Assembly: GCA_019217005.1 (NCBI GenBank)
Contig: JAHBNG010000061.1
Location: 16,687-80,686, forward strand
Direction of reading: 5' to 3'
Source of the DNA: Chloroflexi bacterium TSY
GTDB taxonomy: Bacteria > Chloroflexota > Anaerolineae > Caldilineales > Caldilineaceae
Length of the DNA: 64,000 bases
The stretch's first letter is position 1. Every line of letters starts with the position of its first letter. This document shows, one piece after another, positions 1-10,241 of this stretch. Under the pieces are notes generated by a model. It did no database searches and had not been told where the DNA came from. It saw nothing but the letters and a program-made list of their open reading frames with translations. A program made the position numbers and the translations under genes.

Positions 1-1293
1 CAAGATCAGATCTACACAATTGAACGCAAAGACGGAACGACTGTCTCGATTGAAATGAATACAACTGTCGTCCATGATCCAGTCGGCCGCTTAAAAGGCA
101 TTATTGCCATTGCCCGAGATGTAAGTGAGCGACAACGAACCGAAGAAGCTCTACGTCAGGCTCAACGAATGGAGGGCATAGGTCTGCTAGCAGGCGGTGT
201 CGCACACGACTTCAATAATATGCTCATGAGCATTGTTGCACAAAATATGCTGGCCTTGACACATATCTCAAACCAGAGTCCTGCCCATCGGCATATTCAA
301 AAATCAATGCAATCTGCGGAGCGCGCAGCCGATCTGACGCGTCAACTTCTAGCGTATGCTGGCAAGGGAAAATTGCAAGTTGGCATTTTTGATGTGAATC
401 AATTGATTTTGGAAAATGATGCATTGCTCGAAACTGCTCTACCCAAAACCGCCACGTTGACCCTAGAACTTAGTGCGGATGTCCTATTGATCAAAGCTGA
501 TCGTGGTCAAATTCAGCAAGTGATTATGAATCTTGTACTCAATGCCTCAGAAGCACTCCAGACACAGATCGGTTCAGTTCATATTGCAACGAGAATCCGG
601 CAACTATCTGATTTGGATCTGAGTGAATTTCTCTGGCGAGAAGAATTGAGCCTTGGCAAATATATTTCCATCCAAGTAAGTGATACCGGAATGGGAATGG
701 ACGCAGAGATTATGGAGCGCATTTTTGATCCTTTCTTTACAACTAAGCCAGATGGACGTGGTCTTGGTCTATCTGCGTTGCTTGGAATTATTCGATCTCA
801 TGGTGGTGGCCTGCGTGTTGAAAGTAAGCCGGGCCAGGGGACAACTTTTGAAGTAATATTTCCTTCTTTGGATGCAACTATGGAACTTGTCGATGATACC
901 AAAAGCGGAGACGTTAAGTGGGATATCTCTGGAACTGTCCTGATCGTTGATGACGAGGAGTCAGTACGCGAAGCTTTATCCGATCTACTTGAACTGGCTG
1001 GACTGCAGGTGATTACGGCATCAGATGGTTTTCAAGGAATTCAGAGCTTTGCCACACATCAAAATGTAGTTGATCTTATTATGCTCGATTTGAGTATGCC
1101 GACTATGGATGGAATAGAAGTCTTAAGCAATCTGCGAACCATGTCACCAGACATCAAAGTGGTATTAATGTCGGGCTACAGCGAATCTGAGATAAGTGAC
1201 TTGGTGAACGAGAATAGAAACATTTCTTTTGTGCAAAAGCCCTGCGATCCAGATAGATTGATTTCTGCCGTGACCGAAATGCTAGAAAATTAA
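1..1293 (+). CDS. Hybrid PAS-histidine kinase-receiver protein (5' end outside window)
   Basis: The frame is open from base 1, so the N-terminus lies upstream of the window; the first internal ATG is at 55. The visible part starts at the end of a PAS/PAC domain (IARDVSERQ). It continues with a HisKA helix carrying the phospho-accepting His in GGVAHDFNN, a HATPase_c domain with N box (NLVLNASEA) and G boxes (DTGMGM, GRGLGLS), and a C-terminal receiver whose phospho-acceptor Asp sits in LIMLDLSMP and whose conserved Lys is in VQKPCD. This order (PAS-HK-REC) is usual for soluble hybrid sensor kinases. The signal sensed cannot be told from this part. The neighbouring CoA transferase converges on it with a 31-bp gap. 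Confidence 0.93.
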   Translation, partial: QDQIYTIERKDGTTVSIEMNTTVVHDPVGRLKGIIAIARDVSERQRTEEALRQAQRMEGIGLLAGGVAHDFNNMLMSIVAQNMLALTHISNQSPAHRHIQKSMQSAERAADLTRQLLAYAGKGKLQVGIFDVNQLILENDALLETALPKTATLTLELSADVLLIKADRGQIQQVIMNLVLNASEALQTQIGSVHIATRIRQLSDLDLSEFLWREELSLGKYISIQVSDTGMGMDAEIMERIFDPFFTTKPDGRGLGLSALLGIIRSHGGGLRVESKPGQGTTFEVIFPSLDATMELVDDTKSGDVKWDISGTVLIVDDEESVREALSDLLELAGLQVITASDGFQGIQSFATHQNVVDLIMLDLSMPTMDGIEVLSNLRTMSPDIKVVLMSGYSESEISDLVNENRNISFVQKPCDPDRLISAVTEMLEN

Positions 1294-1324
1294 TGCTGAA
1301 AGCGCCTTCTCCTCATAGCGATTT

Positions 1325-2545
1325 CTATTTGTTTTGTCTAAAAGACTCTGCAACGATTGACGTTGTTCCAGCATCAACTAAAGCTCGGATTTCTGACTCT
1401 TTGTAGCCAAGCTCTTGTAGAATCTCCTTACTGTGTTCACCCAATCGAGGAGTGGTTTGTTGTAGAATCGGCTGAGATTCTGACCACCTGCTCGGAATAT
1501 CTGTTGTTCGCAAGCGGCCTTCGCTGGGATGTTCAAACTCTCGGAAAAAGTCGATGTTCTTCAAGTGTTCATCGTCGAATAATTCTTCTAGAGAATGAAC
1601 GACTGCATGTGGAATATCTGTATCACAAAACAAATCAAGCCATTCTTGCGTTGTGCGCTGGCTAAGCATTTCTTGGACAAAGCCATAAACTTCTAAGATG
1701 TTAGCCCCCCGTGAGTTCATCGAGTTGAAGATTCCCTCTCCAATCAGATCTGGTCGGCCAATTGTGCAAAAAAATTCAGCCCATTGTTTATCATTATAGA
1801 CGAGAACCGCCATATATCCGTCTTTGGTTGCGTAAGGTCTACGATTGGGGTTTATAATACGTGTATAGCCTGGTGAACCCATTGGTGGCTCAAACGTATA
1901 TCCTCCCAAATGATCACTCATGAGAAACTGTACCATCGTCTCAAACATTGGAATCTCGACTGATTGGCCCCGTCCCGTCCGTTCACGGTAAAAAAGCGCC
2001 GATGTCACGGCATTGACAACATTCAGACCTGTGACGCGATCACAGAAGTTGGCCGGTAGAAATTTGGGTTCGTCACCATAGGCTCGCTCAAAGAGATTTG
2101 GCACACCGATCATCGTCTGAATCAGATCATCATAAGCAGCTCGATCTGCATATGGCCCGGACTGTCCAAAACCAAAGCAGATAACATACACAATCTGCGG
2201 ATTGACTGCGACAACCTGTGAGTAGGAGAGTCCCAATCTGGCCAAAGCCGGTGGTCGTATATTGCTGACAAACGCATCACACCTCTGAAGCAACTTGAAC
2301 AGAGCGGTTCTACCTGCTGCGTGCTTAAGATTCAGAGTCAGACTCCGCTTGTTTCGATTGTTATTGAGAAAAAGATTACTCATTCCCGGATTGCGGCCCT
2401 GATTAGCAAAACGTAAAGGATCTCCATTGATCGACTCAATCTTGATTACATCTGCGCCCATATCACCCAAGATCTGCGTTGCATAAGGCCCCATCAAGAT
2501 AGTTGTTAGATCGACGATTTTAATTCCAGCGAGTGGTCCAGGCAT
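1325..2545 (-). CDS. CaiB/BaiF-type (family III) CoA transferase
   Basis: The 406-residue protein has the usual length of family III CoA transferases, which move CoA between acyl groups without a covalent ping-pong intermediate. The N-terminus carries the family opening (GPLAGIKIVDLT), followed by DMGADVIKIE, a CoA-binding region with NRNKRSLTLNLK, and the catalytic Asp of the YDDLIQ segment near residue 143. The substrate cannot be assigned from sequence. The gene stands alone, converging on the hybrid kinase and divergent from the LuxR regulator across a 417-bp intergenic region. Confidence 0.92.
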   Translation of the reverse strand: MPGPLAGIKIVDLTTILMGPYATQILGDMGADVIKIESINGDPLRFANQGRNPGMSNLFLNNNRNKRSLTLNLKHAAGRTALFKLLQRCDAFVSNIRPPALARLGLSYSQVVAVNPQIVYVICFGFGQSGPYADRAAYDDLIQTMIGVPNLFERAYGDEPKFLPANFCDRVTGLNVVNAVTSALFYRERTGRGQSVEIPMFETMVQFLMSDHLGGYTFEPPMGSPGYTRIINPNRRPYATKDGYMAVLVYNDKQWAEFFCTIGRPDLIGEGIFNSMNSRGANILEVYGFVQEMLSQRTTQEWLDLFCDTDIPHAVVHSLEELFDDEHLKNIDFFREFEHPSEGRLRTTDIPSRWSESQPILQQTTPRLGEHSKEILQELGYKESEIRALVDAGTTSIVAESFRQNK

Positions 2546-2706
2546 CTATTACCCCTTTTTGTTTGGATAAACTGATACTTATATAGAAGCTATGCCCAAC
2601 TTTACTCGTCAATCCTTGGCGCTCCAAATAGTCCTTTAATCGGATGTTTGAACATTTTAGGCTATTCCGACAATTAAAATCCCTAATTTGATCTGGAGAA
2701 GCTCAA

Positions 2707-2760
2707 ACCATTCCAGAGAATTCGACTTGGCAAATCAGAGATTTATATCTCTGGAATGGT
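2707..2760. repeat. 13-bp perfect inverted repeat in intergenic DNA
   Basis: ACCATTCCAGAGA at 2707-2719 is matched by its exact reverse complement at 2748-2760, with a 28-base loop. There is no T-tract. It lies in the divergent region between the CoA transferase and the LuxR gene and could be a small repeat element or an operator. A TATAAT box at 2815-2820 follows but has no convincing -35 partner. Confidence 0.55.
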
Positions 2761-2863
2761 CTTATACCAAGTGTGGTTGTGCGGGCTCGAATGTGTAAAG
2801 AATGAGTCATGTTGTATAATTCATGAAACCACAAGCATCTTTTCACGATATGATTGCTCATCT

Positions 2864-2935
2864 TCCCAAAGTGTGTAAACGCAGCAATTCTCTGACTGAG
2901 CAGAGCTCATTTACACACTTTGTGGTACACACTCA
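2864..2935. repeat. R1 palindromic repeat, copy 1
   Basis: This ~72-bp element has ends CCCAAAGTGTGTAAA and TTTACACACTTTGTGG, inverted around a core that contains TCTCTGACTGAGCAG. The same structure recurs at 14554-14632 and 63859-63934, interrupted at 14238-14388, and in diverged form at 40981-41055 and 60791-60870. This copy ends 27 bp before the start of the LuxR-type gene. Confidence 0.7.
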
Positions 2936-2962
2936 GGAACTCAGCCTATTATTGGACGCGCC

Positions 2963-5728
2963 ATGAATGTGCCACTATTGCAGACCAAGCTATTCATTCC
3001 TCAGTTACGCTCAGAAGATATTGTTCCTCGTTCTCTGTTGTGTAAGCGCCTTCAGTGGCATACAGGTCAGAGGCTGACGTTGCTCTCTGCACCAGCGGGT
3101 TTTGGGAAGACAACATTAGTTGCGGCTTGGTTGGCTGAAAGACGAGAAGCCCACCTACTCACTGCGCCGTCCAGACTGCCTGATCAACCTCGCGCGAAAG
3201 ACCAAACCCTCTACGCCTGGCTCTCTTTGGATGAAAACGACAATGAGATAAATCGCTTTCTCGCCTACTGGATCGCCGCCATCCAGTGCGCTGATAGCAC
3301 ATTGGGCCATGAAGCGCAATCGATGTTACAAGCGCCGCAGACATTGTCTGTGGAGAACTTGCTAACTCGCCTCATTAATGAGTTGGCCGCTTATCCTAAC
3401 CAACTGGTACTGGTTCTTGATGATTACCATGTGATTGAGGATGTGCAGATCCACAAAGCTGTCGGCTTTTGGCTGGACCATGCACCACCTCATTGTCACT
3501 TGGTCTTAACGACGCGTACCGATCCTCCTCTCTCCTTAGCACTATTACGTAGCCGCGGTCAGGTTAATGAGATCCGGACTGATGATCTACGCTTTGCGGA
3601 GGAAGAGATCGCTCAGTTTTTCCTGCAGGTAATGGGCTTGAACCTCTCAACCACTAATGTACAAGCTCTTGCATCGCGTACTGAAGGCTGGGTTGCTGGA
3701 CTGAAGATGACCAGTCTCTCTCTGCGCGGATGTGATGATATAACAGAGTTCATTACCCACTTCACTGGCAGTCATCGCTTTATCATCGATTATCTTGCAG
3801 ACCAGGTCTTGGATCGTTGTTCGGTTCTCCATCGCCAATTTCTGTTACAAACATCCGTATTGGGTAAGATGTGTGCGCCCCTTGTTGATGCTGTCATGCC
3901 GGATATAAGATCAACCCATGGGTGCGATAGTCAGTCCATTTTGGAAGAGCTCGAAGCCGCTAATCTCTTCATCGTCCCTTTGGATGAAGAACGACGTTGG
4001 TATCGGTATCATCAACTCTTTGGTGAGCTGCTATTACATCGTCTGCGGCGAGCCGACTCGACCCTAGAAGCCACGCTTCATCTGCGGGCCAGTCTGTGGT
4101 ATGAGCAGGAAGGTAGTCTCAACGCAGCAATTGACCATGCGCTGGTGGGGCAGGATTTCTCACGCGCAGCTGCTTTGATTGAATCGGTTGCGATTCCGAT
4201 GACCCACAGCGCCGAAATCTATACGCTGAATCGATGGCTAGAAGCACTCCCACATCAGTTGGTTTTGCAACGGCCACAGCTTGCCCTGGCGTACACACTT
4301 GTGTTGTCCACGACCAACCGCTTCAATGAATTTGATGTTTACGTCCAGGCCATTGAAGAGATCGCAACAGCCAATCCCGAAGAGCCAACTCTACAAAGAA
4401 TACGTGGTCAAGTATGTCTCATGCAGTCTGCAACTGCGGCTCTATTTGGCCATTTCGAAAAGTCCCGTGTGTTTGCAGAACAAGCGGAAGAAATTCTGCA
4501 AGCGTTTGAAACAAGACGTGAGCGCTGGGTACCCATTGCGGATCGTGGTTATGTTGCCCTATTTTGGTAGTCTGATACGCAAATAGCAGATCAGTCTCTC
4601 AGAGAAGCAACTGCGTTGGCAAAGCAAGAGCAGACCGCCCTTGGACTCACGTACTGCTACAGCCATCGAGCGAACTTATATTATATGCAAGGTGATCTAG
4701 AGGCAGCAACCGCGGCCGCACAGCAGGCTCTTCATTTTGCAATAGGACCCGATGGATCTAGGTTACCGACTGCAATTATTGCATTAGGTGTGCTAGCACG
4801 CATCCACTATGAGCAGAATCAGTTGGAGCTCGCCGCTGACCTCCTCATCCCCACAGTGGCAGAATTGCGTGACACAAACGGTTTCATCAAAAATCCGTTG
4901 GACACGGTACTCCCACTCATCATGTTGAAGCAAGCCTGTCGTGAGGAGAGCGCCGCGCGACAAATACTGCGTGAGGCGACTCAGCAACGACTCGGCTTGC
5001 CGTTCTCTGATGCGTTTCGGCTCTGTCTGGCAGCGATTGATGCGCGGCTGTCGCTCACGCAGGGAAACCTACGAAAAGCACTGGCTTGGGCCGACAGCTG
5101 GTCTATCCCGTCAACCACAGACAAGTTGCGACCGATTCTGGTCTTCCCTTACTTGACTTGGGTGCGCATTCGGCTGGTGCAACAAGTATATGCTGAGGCA
5201 GACGATTTTCTAGCAAGATTGCTGGTCTGGACGCAAGCAAATGGGCTAAATGGATTTGTCCTCGAAGTCACGCTGCTGCAGGCACTATCACAATTTGTTC
5301 AAGATCGTCTTGAGGAAGCACTGCGCTATCTTGAGATAACATTGGATTTGGCTAAGTCTCAGAGATATATTCGCCTATATGTTGATGAAGGCCAACCCAT
5401 AAGTCAACTTTTACGTCAAGCTATTTCGCGTGGTCTTATGGTTGATTATGCGCTCGAACTACTTGCTCATTTTGATACGGAGGAGGCAGTTCATGAACAT
5501 CCTCAATCACCTGTCAATGGTAACACGGCCTTGATTGAACCACTCTCCTCACGTGAATTCGAAGTTCTCCATCTCATTGACGCTGGTCACACCAATCAAC
5601 AGATTGCAGATGAGTTAATCATTGCCGTCAGCACAGTCAAGCGGCACATCAACAACATTTATGGCAAGCTCCACGCTCAGAACCGCACTCATGCCTTGGC
5701 ACGTGCACGCGAGATGAAGTTGATGTAA
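2963..5728 (+). pseudogene. MalT-type LuxR transcriptional regulator interrupted by one in-frame TAG
   Basis: One reading frame runs from ATG 2963 to 5728 (about 921 residues, typical of the MalT/LAL class) and is broken only by TAG at 4568-4570; the frame on both sides is the same. The N-terminus has a P-loop (APAGFGKTTL, residues ~45-55) followed by the STAND NTPase core (LVLDDYH Walker B). The middle is helical/TPR-like and the C-terminus is a LuxR HTH (LSSREFEVLHLIDAG...STVKRHINNIYGKLH). Proteins of this class are ATP- and ligand-activated transcription factors. The stop would separate the ATPase from the DNA-binding domain. It may be a real nonsense mutation, a readthrough site or a base error. 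A TTG-initiated downstream product (4616-5728) is conceivable but no ribosome site is evident. Confidence 0.85.
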
Positions 5729-5789
5729 CCCTCTCCGATTATACCCAACAGATTGCTTCGCGGTTGGGATATCTATGTTATGGTTCCTA

Positions 5790-7271
5790 CTTTACTTTCT
5801 GGTAAAAGAAAAGAGATGAGGTGAGAAATGTGACAAAAAGCGGTTAGCGTTTCATCCTAAAGGTAGCGAACCCAAAAAGGAGGAAGGAATGCTAACCGCG
5901 CCAGAAATAACTATAGCAGTACTGATGAATGTATTGCAAGTAACGCCGGTGGGAACAAACGTAAATGTAATGCGTCTGATGTGGGCGATGATGAATGGGT
6001 CGTTTCTGAAAAGTCGAGGAGCAATCCATAGTGGATTGAGTGAAAGCGGGTTTGAAGATGAGGAGCCCGGCGAAGCTGGTGGAGCTGATATGGATCATGG
6101 GATATTGCAAGCCTGCTCATCGTGGCAAGAAGAAGTGGAAAAGGGAATGGGAGGCAAAAAAGTTAGAAGGATACCGAGTGAAAAGCATAGATATCACAGG
6201 GTTCTGGCGACCGAAGCTGCAAGGGAAAGTGAACCGACTCTATAACTCAACGGCTCGTCATTGCCCGCGCTCATCTTTGGAGTGATGATAAGCTCGGGGA
6301 GATAGGCGGGAAACGAGTGCCACTGCTCAAGGCAATCATGAGATGCGAGGTAGGCACAAAGGAAAGTGAGTTTCGGAAAAGCTGCTGAAAGAGACGAAGA
6401 AATCACTGGAGTCAGACGAAGTGGCGGTGGTCGATGCCGGGTTTACAATCAGAGAAATGCTAGAAAGCGACGTCGACCGATTTGTCCTTCGGGAAGCGAT
6501 TAACTGCACAGCGCGCCGCAATGAGTTACCCGAACGTAAGGAAAAGGCAGACCACCCGAATATGGTGATATTGTGCGTCCGCTCTCGATGCTATAGGGGA
6601 AAGCGACTCGAGGCCACAACTCCAGACTCGTTTGGTCAATTTGTCTATAGTGGTCGCCTGATTCGCTATCAAGCATGGCACAATCTCGTCCCCAGGACAA
6701 CCAAGGTGGATACAGCCAACCGCACCTATTCGATTTACGTCTTTCAGGATCCTGCTTATCACACACCTTTGGTTCTGGCGACCGTCATGGCTTTACAAGC
6801 TGAAACCATTTATCTTTTCTCTGGAGCGCTGGCCTGTTGAACATCCCCCCTTGGCTTCCAAGCAGATGATTGGCTTACATCGTCAATTTGTTCATGCCGA
6901 TGAGGCTTGCTTCCGCTTACCTGAACTGGGGCTGCTGGCTGGCAATCTTCTTTCCCATTTAGCCGCTTCTCTTCCTCCCATACCGACTGGCTACTGGGAT
7001 CGAGAGCCTCAAGCCACTCCCGGCAGGCTGCGCCGTGTTCTCTCGAGTGCTCTTTTTCCAACTCCCGACCAACTCGACCCTGACTTTCGGAAAAAGGCCT
7101 CGGTTTCACACCATTTCCCTAAAGGCGTTCTCGCTCATCGCCGCCTCAATGCCGCTGCTTAAACTAGCCGAGCACTATTTTTACATTTTATCCCGTTTTT
7201 TCAGGGTGGATTCTTTTTTCCGCCCCTTTCGGTTTGCCCTTTGTCACTCAAGCCTTTACCAGAAAGTAAAG
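5790..7271 (+). mobile_element. IS-A copy 1 (DDE insertion sequence, ~1.48 kb)
   Basis: The terminal inverted repeat CTTTACTTTCTGGTAAA starts at 5790 and its inverse ends at 7271. TTCCTA is present on both sides (5784-5789 and 7272-7277), a 6-bp target duplication. The element lies between the LuxR gene and the hydrolase without breaking either. Further copies are at 25240-26741, 33786-35421, a partial one at 35422-35657, 59042-60545 (intact) and 63952 to the window end. I do not recognise the IS family with certainty. Confidence 0.93.
5889..7162 (+). pseudogene. IS-A transposase, frameshifted copy
   Basis: Compared with the intact 431-residue transposase at 59141-60436, this copy carries the same start (ATG 5889 after AAAAAGGAGGAAGGA) but is broken by several small indels, so its product falls into at least three frames. 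It lacks the second GTGGA pentamer near 6135 that keeps the intact copy in frame. It cannot make a full transposase. Confidence 0.9.
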
Positions 7272-7339
7272 TTCCTACAGAATAACAGATGTTATTTTGT
7301 TGAAAGAAACGCAAACAACATGTCAACAGGAATATAACC

Positions 7340-8188
7340 ATGCATGAGCCTAACGTCATCACCTGTCGAGATGGGCGCAAACTTGGCTACGCAGAATATG
7401 GTGCCCCAGATGGCACGCCTACTCTGGCATTCATTGGTGCCGCCAGCCGTCACTTACGTCCGCCGGATGAAATTACTCGAACAGCTGGTGTCCGATTGAT
7501 CACAGTAGAGCGCCCGGGCTTTGGCCTGTCGGATATTCAGCCTGGACGTACACTCCTCAATTGGCCCGATGATGTGGTCGATCTGACCAATGCGCTGAAC
7601 CTATCCACATTCGCCATACTTGGCGCCTCCCAAGGCGGACCATATGCTGCCGTCTGTGCCTACAAGATTCCAGAACGGTTGACCAAGGTTACACTGGTTA
7701 GTAGCTTGGCCCCATTTGACGCACCGGGCGTGACAGATGGAATGAATCCTGGGCTGCGTTTTTTGCCTATACTCGCTAATCGAGCACCCTGGATGCTATC
7801 TGCCATGCAGAAACTGACCGCTGTCTTAGTGCGCCGTAAGCCGCAGATGATTATAAAACAGTTGCTGCGCAGCCTGTCAGAAGTCGATAGACAGGTATTT
7901 CAACAAATGCCGCAGTTGGAAGCAGCCTTTTTGCAAGATGCATCTGAAATTTACCGTCAGGGTAGCCAAGGCATTACCCATGATATCCGAGTCGTCTGCC
8001 AATCCTGGGGCTTTGACTTGTGTGACATTCAGATACCAATTGCGTTTTGGCAGGGAGAACAGGATATGAATGTACCCGCTGCAATGGGACATTATTTGGC
8101 ACGACGGTTTTCTGTTTCTTCCATCAACTTTGTATCCGATGCGGGTCATTTCTTGCTCTATAGCCATTGGCAAGAGATTATCGCATGA
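7340..8188 (+). CDS. Alpha/beta hydrolase
   Basis: The 282-residue protein has an alpha/beta-hydrolase fold: an N-terminal strand pair (GRKLGYAEYGAPDGTPTLAF), the nucleophile elbow GASQGG (Ser near residue 101), an acidic residue in QGEQDMNVP and the catalytic His in DAGHFLLY close to the C-terminus. The order and spacing of Ser, Asp and His match the family. The oxyanion motif HG is replaced by GAAS, which is common in the divergent group. The C-terminus is slightly short after the His. A weak AGGA lies 12 bases before ATG 7340. Substrate unknown; it is a stand-alone gene after IS-A. Confidence 0.88.
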   Translation: MHEPNVITCRDGRKLGYAEYGAPDGTPTLAFIGAASRHLRPPDEITRTAGVRLITVERPGFGLSDIQPGRTLLNWPDDVVDLTNALNLSTFAILGASQGGPYAAVCAYKIPERLTKVTLVSSLAPFDAPGVTDGMNPGLRFLPILANRAPWMLSAMQKLTAVLVRRKPQMIIKQLLRSLSEVDRQVFQQMPQLEAAFLQDASEIYRQGSQGITHDIRVVCQSWGFDLCDIQIPIAFWQGEQDMNVPAAMGHYLARRFSVSSINFVSDAGHFLLYSHWQEIIA

Positions 8189-8734
8189 TATACACATTAC
8201 GACACACTTGATGAGATTGAGATTCGGGTCCGCGCGAAGCGGCAAGCTTTGCCGTTCGGCCTGTGATACACATGGCGAGTGAAACCAATTGACCCGTTTT
8301 ACAACCCGATCAAGAAAGTGTTCAAGTCCTTTTCGATCAGCCAGAGTATCACGTAGGGACAGAGATCACGGCGAAGATTCAAGCTTGTATTGCGGTGCAT
8401 GCTAAATAAGTCAATTAGAACCTTACAGTAAACTTTACAAACTATGAAGATCTTTTTTGATTTTTATTAAGATTCTAGTTGATTTCTTAAATGTGTGAAA
8501 CTTCTTACTCCTCTTATTCGTACTGAGTGATATAACCAATATCAAGGCCCAGCAGAGAAGCATACTTTTTCTCTAACCTACGGATTGTTTGGAAAAAGTA
8601 AGGTTCTCTTACAACTGCAGTACGAATACACCCCCATATACTACTTTTGATACATGACATATACCCCTCCAATTGGTTATCATTCTAATATTGCTATCAT
8701 GATAATGTTGACTCATGGACATGACTTTTGGCAC
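8189..8734. other. Intergenic region, possible old gene tail
   Basis: About 550 bases without a convincing gene. The stretch 8316-8409 is open on the plus strand and would encode a short C-terminal-looking tail (VLFDQPEYHVGTEITAKIQA), perhaps a remnant of a lost gene. The rest is AT-rich and shows repeated CATGACA-like words near 8655 and 8735. Confidence 0.3.
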
Positions 8735-8763
8735 ATGACAAATTATGAGATTTCATGTATAAT
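8735..8763 (+). promoter_or_regulatory. Candidate sigma-70-type promoter for the solute-binding-protein operon
   Basis: ATGACA (8735-8740) and TATAAT (8758-8763) are separated by 17 bases, 35 bases upstream of ATG 8799. The -10 box is perfect and the -35 matches four of six positions. CATGACA-like words around it could be an operator. No strong ribosome-binding site is seen before 8799. Confidence 0.55.
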
Positions 8764-8798
8764 ACATATATGACACACAAATAACACACACAAGAATC

Positions 8799-10241
8799 AT
8801 GAAACGAACCCTTGACACGTTGATACGAGCCCGTTTGCAACCCGAACCTAACGCACCAGAGACTCGAACAACAGAACCTCAAATAGCACGCCATATCATC
8901 TCACGCCGTTCGTTTTTGAAAGGCGTTGGCGGGTTGGCTGTTGGTTTAGGAATTGGTGTTTCGGTCAATGCTTGCGCGCCTCCAAGGATTCCGTCCGGGC
9001 GAGACGCGAATGCGCCTACTGAAGAACCAGTTCAGCTTGTCTATCAAGATTGGCAAACAGAATGGTTTCCACCAATGGTACAGCGAATGTTGGAGCAATT
9101 TCATGATGAGCATCCATTCATTCGCGTTTTCTACAAACCGGATCCGGATAATGTTGCAGAGGTGATGTTGGCTGAAATGCAAGCAGGTACAGCACCCGAT
9201 GTTTATCAGGGCTGTTGTACATTTTTTCCAATCTGGGCTCAAAACGGATATACGCTCGATCTGAATTCCTTTGTGGAGACACATCTGGATCAGAGCATCA
9301 TTGATGATTGGTCAACGGCACAATATCAATCGTTCTTCTTGAAAGATGGTCATCAGTTTGGTTTACCCAAATATCACGGTGCGCTTGCGCTTTATTACAA
9401 CAAAGATCTGTTTGACCAATACGATGTCGAATATCCGAATGATGAGTGGACCTATGATGAGTATCTAGATGCAATGCACCAATTGACCCACGACCGGGAT
9501 GGTGATGGCGAGATCGATCTGTGGGGTAGTATGACGGACATTTCATGGGATCGTTTGCAAATACATGTAAATGGCTTTGGCGGTCATTTAGTTGATCCAG
9601 GAGATCCTGCCACCTGTCATCTAACAAGCAGTAACACGCTGGAAGCGTTGGAATGGATTCGTGCCCGCATGTGGGATGATCAGGTTATGGCGACATTCCC
9701 CGATGTGCAAAACATGACTCTGCGCAATGCGTTCATTGATGAACGCATTGCGATGGTTGAAGAAGGCTCTTGGGCGCTCAAAGACATTCTCACAGGGTCC
9801 AAATTTAATGTTGGTGTTGCACCTTTTCCGGTAGGCCCTAAACAACGCGTCACGCTTGCCACGACAGATGGCTTTGGCATTTATTCCGAAACACAACATG
9901 CTGAAGCCAGTTGGGAGCTCATGGAGTTTCTCATTAGCCAAGATTACGGTCGTGCAATGGCACACGCCAACTTTCTTCAGCCTGCACGCGCCTCAGTCGT
10001 TGACGATTGGGTTGGTTACATACAACAAGAGTTCTTTGAAGAGACCAAGGATGTGAATATTGCAGCCTTTGCTGACGGTCATTTGCAGGGCTATTCTGTT
10101 ACGATAGAAATCTCTGACCACATGGCGGAACTTCAACACCAAGTCTATGAAGCTTGGGACTCGATCTTTACCTGGGGAGAAATGCAGTTAGAGCAGATGA
10201 CAGATGTCTGCAGTTTGAATGGGGGCAAACCTCACGCATGA
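8799..10241 (+). CDS. Tat-exported extracellular solute-binding lipoprotein (sugar type)
   Basis: The 480-residue protein has an extended N-terminus ending in a twin-arginine signal (SRRSFLKGVGG, residues ~32-42), a hydrophobic core and a lipobox-like VNAC (Cys near residue 59), so it should be a membrane-anchored lipoprotein. The mature part is a family 1 solute-binding protein (QAGTAPDVYQG; GLPKYHGALALYYNKDLFDQYDVEYPNDEWTYDE). Such proteins normally feed ABC importers, but no permease or ATPase gene is nearby. Its stop overlaps the start of a sensor kinase by ATGA. I infer that it is a periplasmic sugar sensor for that kinase, not a transport subunit. Confidence 0.9.
   Translation: MKRTLDTLIRARLQPEPNAPETRTTEPQIARHIISRRSFLKGVGGLAVGLGIGVSVNACAPPRIPSGRDANAPTEEPVQLVYQDWQTEWFPPMVQRMLEQFHDEHPFIRVFYKPDPDNVAEVMLAEMQAGTAPDVYQGCCTFFPIWAQNGYTLDLNSFVETHLDQSIIDDWSTAQYQSFFLKDGHQFGLPKYHGALALYYNKDLFDQYDVEYPNDEWTYDEYLDAMHQLTHDRDGDGEIDLWGSMTDISWDRLQIHVNGFGGHLVDPGDPATCHLTSSNTLEALEWIRARMWDDQVMATFPDVQNMTLRNAFIDERIAMVEEGSWALKDILTGSKFNVGVAPFPVGPKQRVTLATTDGFGIYSETQHAEASWELMEFLISQDYGRAMAHANFLQPARASVVDDWVGYIQQEFFEETKDVNIAAFADGHLQGYSVTIEISDHMAELQHQVYEAWDSIFTWGEMQLEQMTDVCSLNGGKPHA

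Noticed and set aside
10154..10237. Upstream start for the sensor kinase
   Set aside because: It would overlap the binding protein by 88 bases in another frame, while ATG 10238 gives a typical ATGA coupling.
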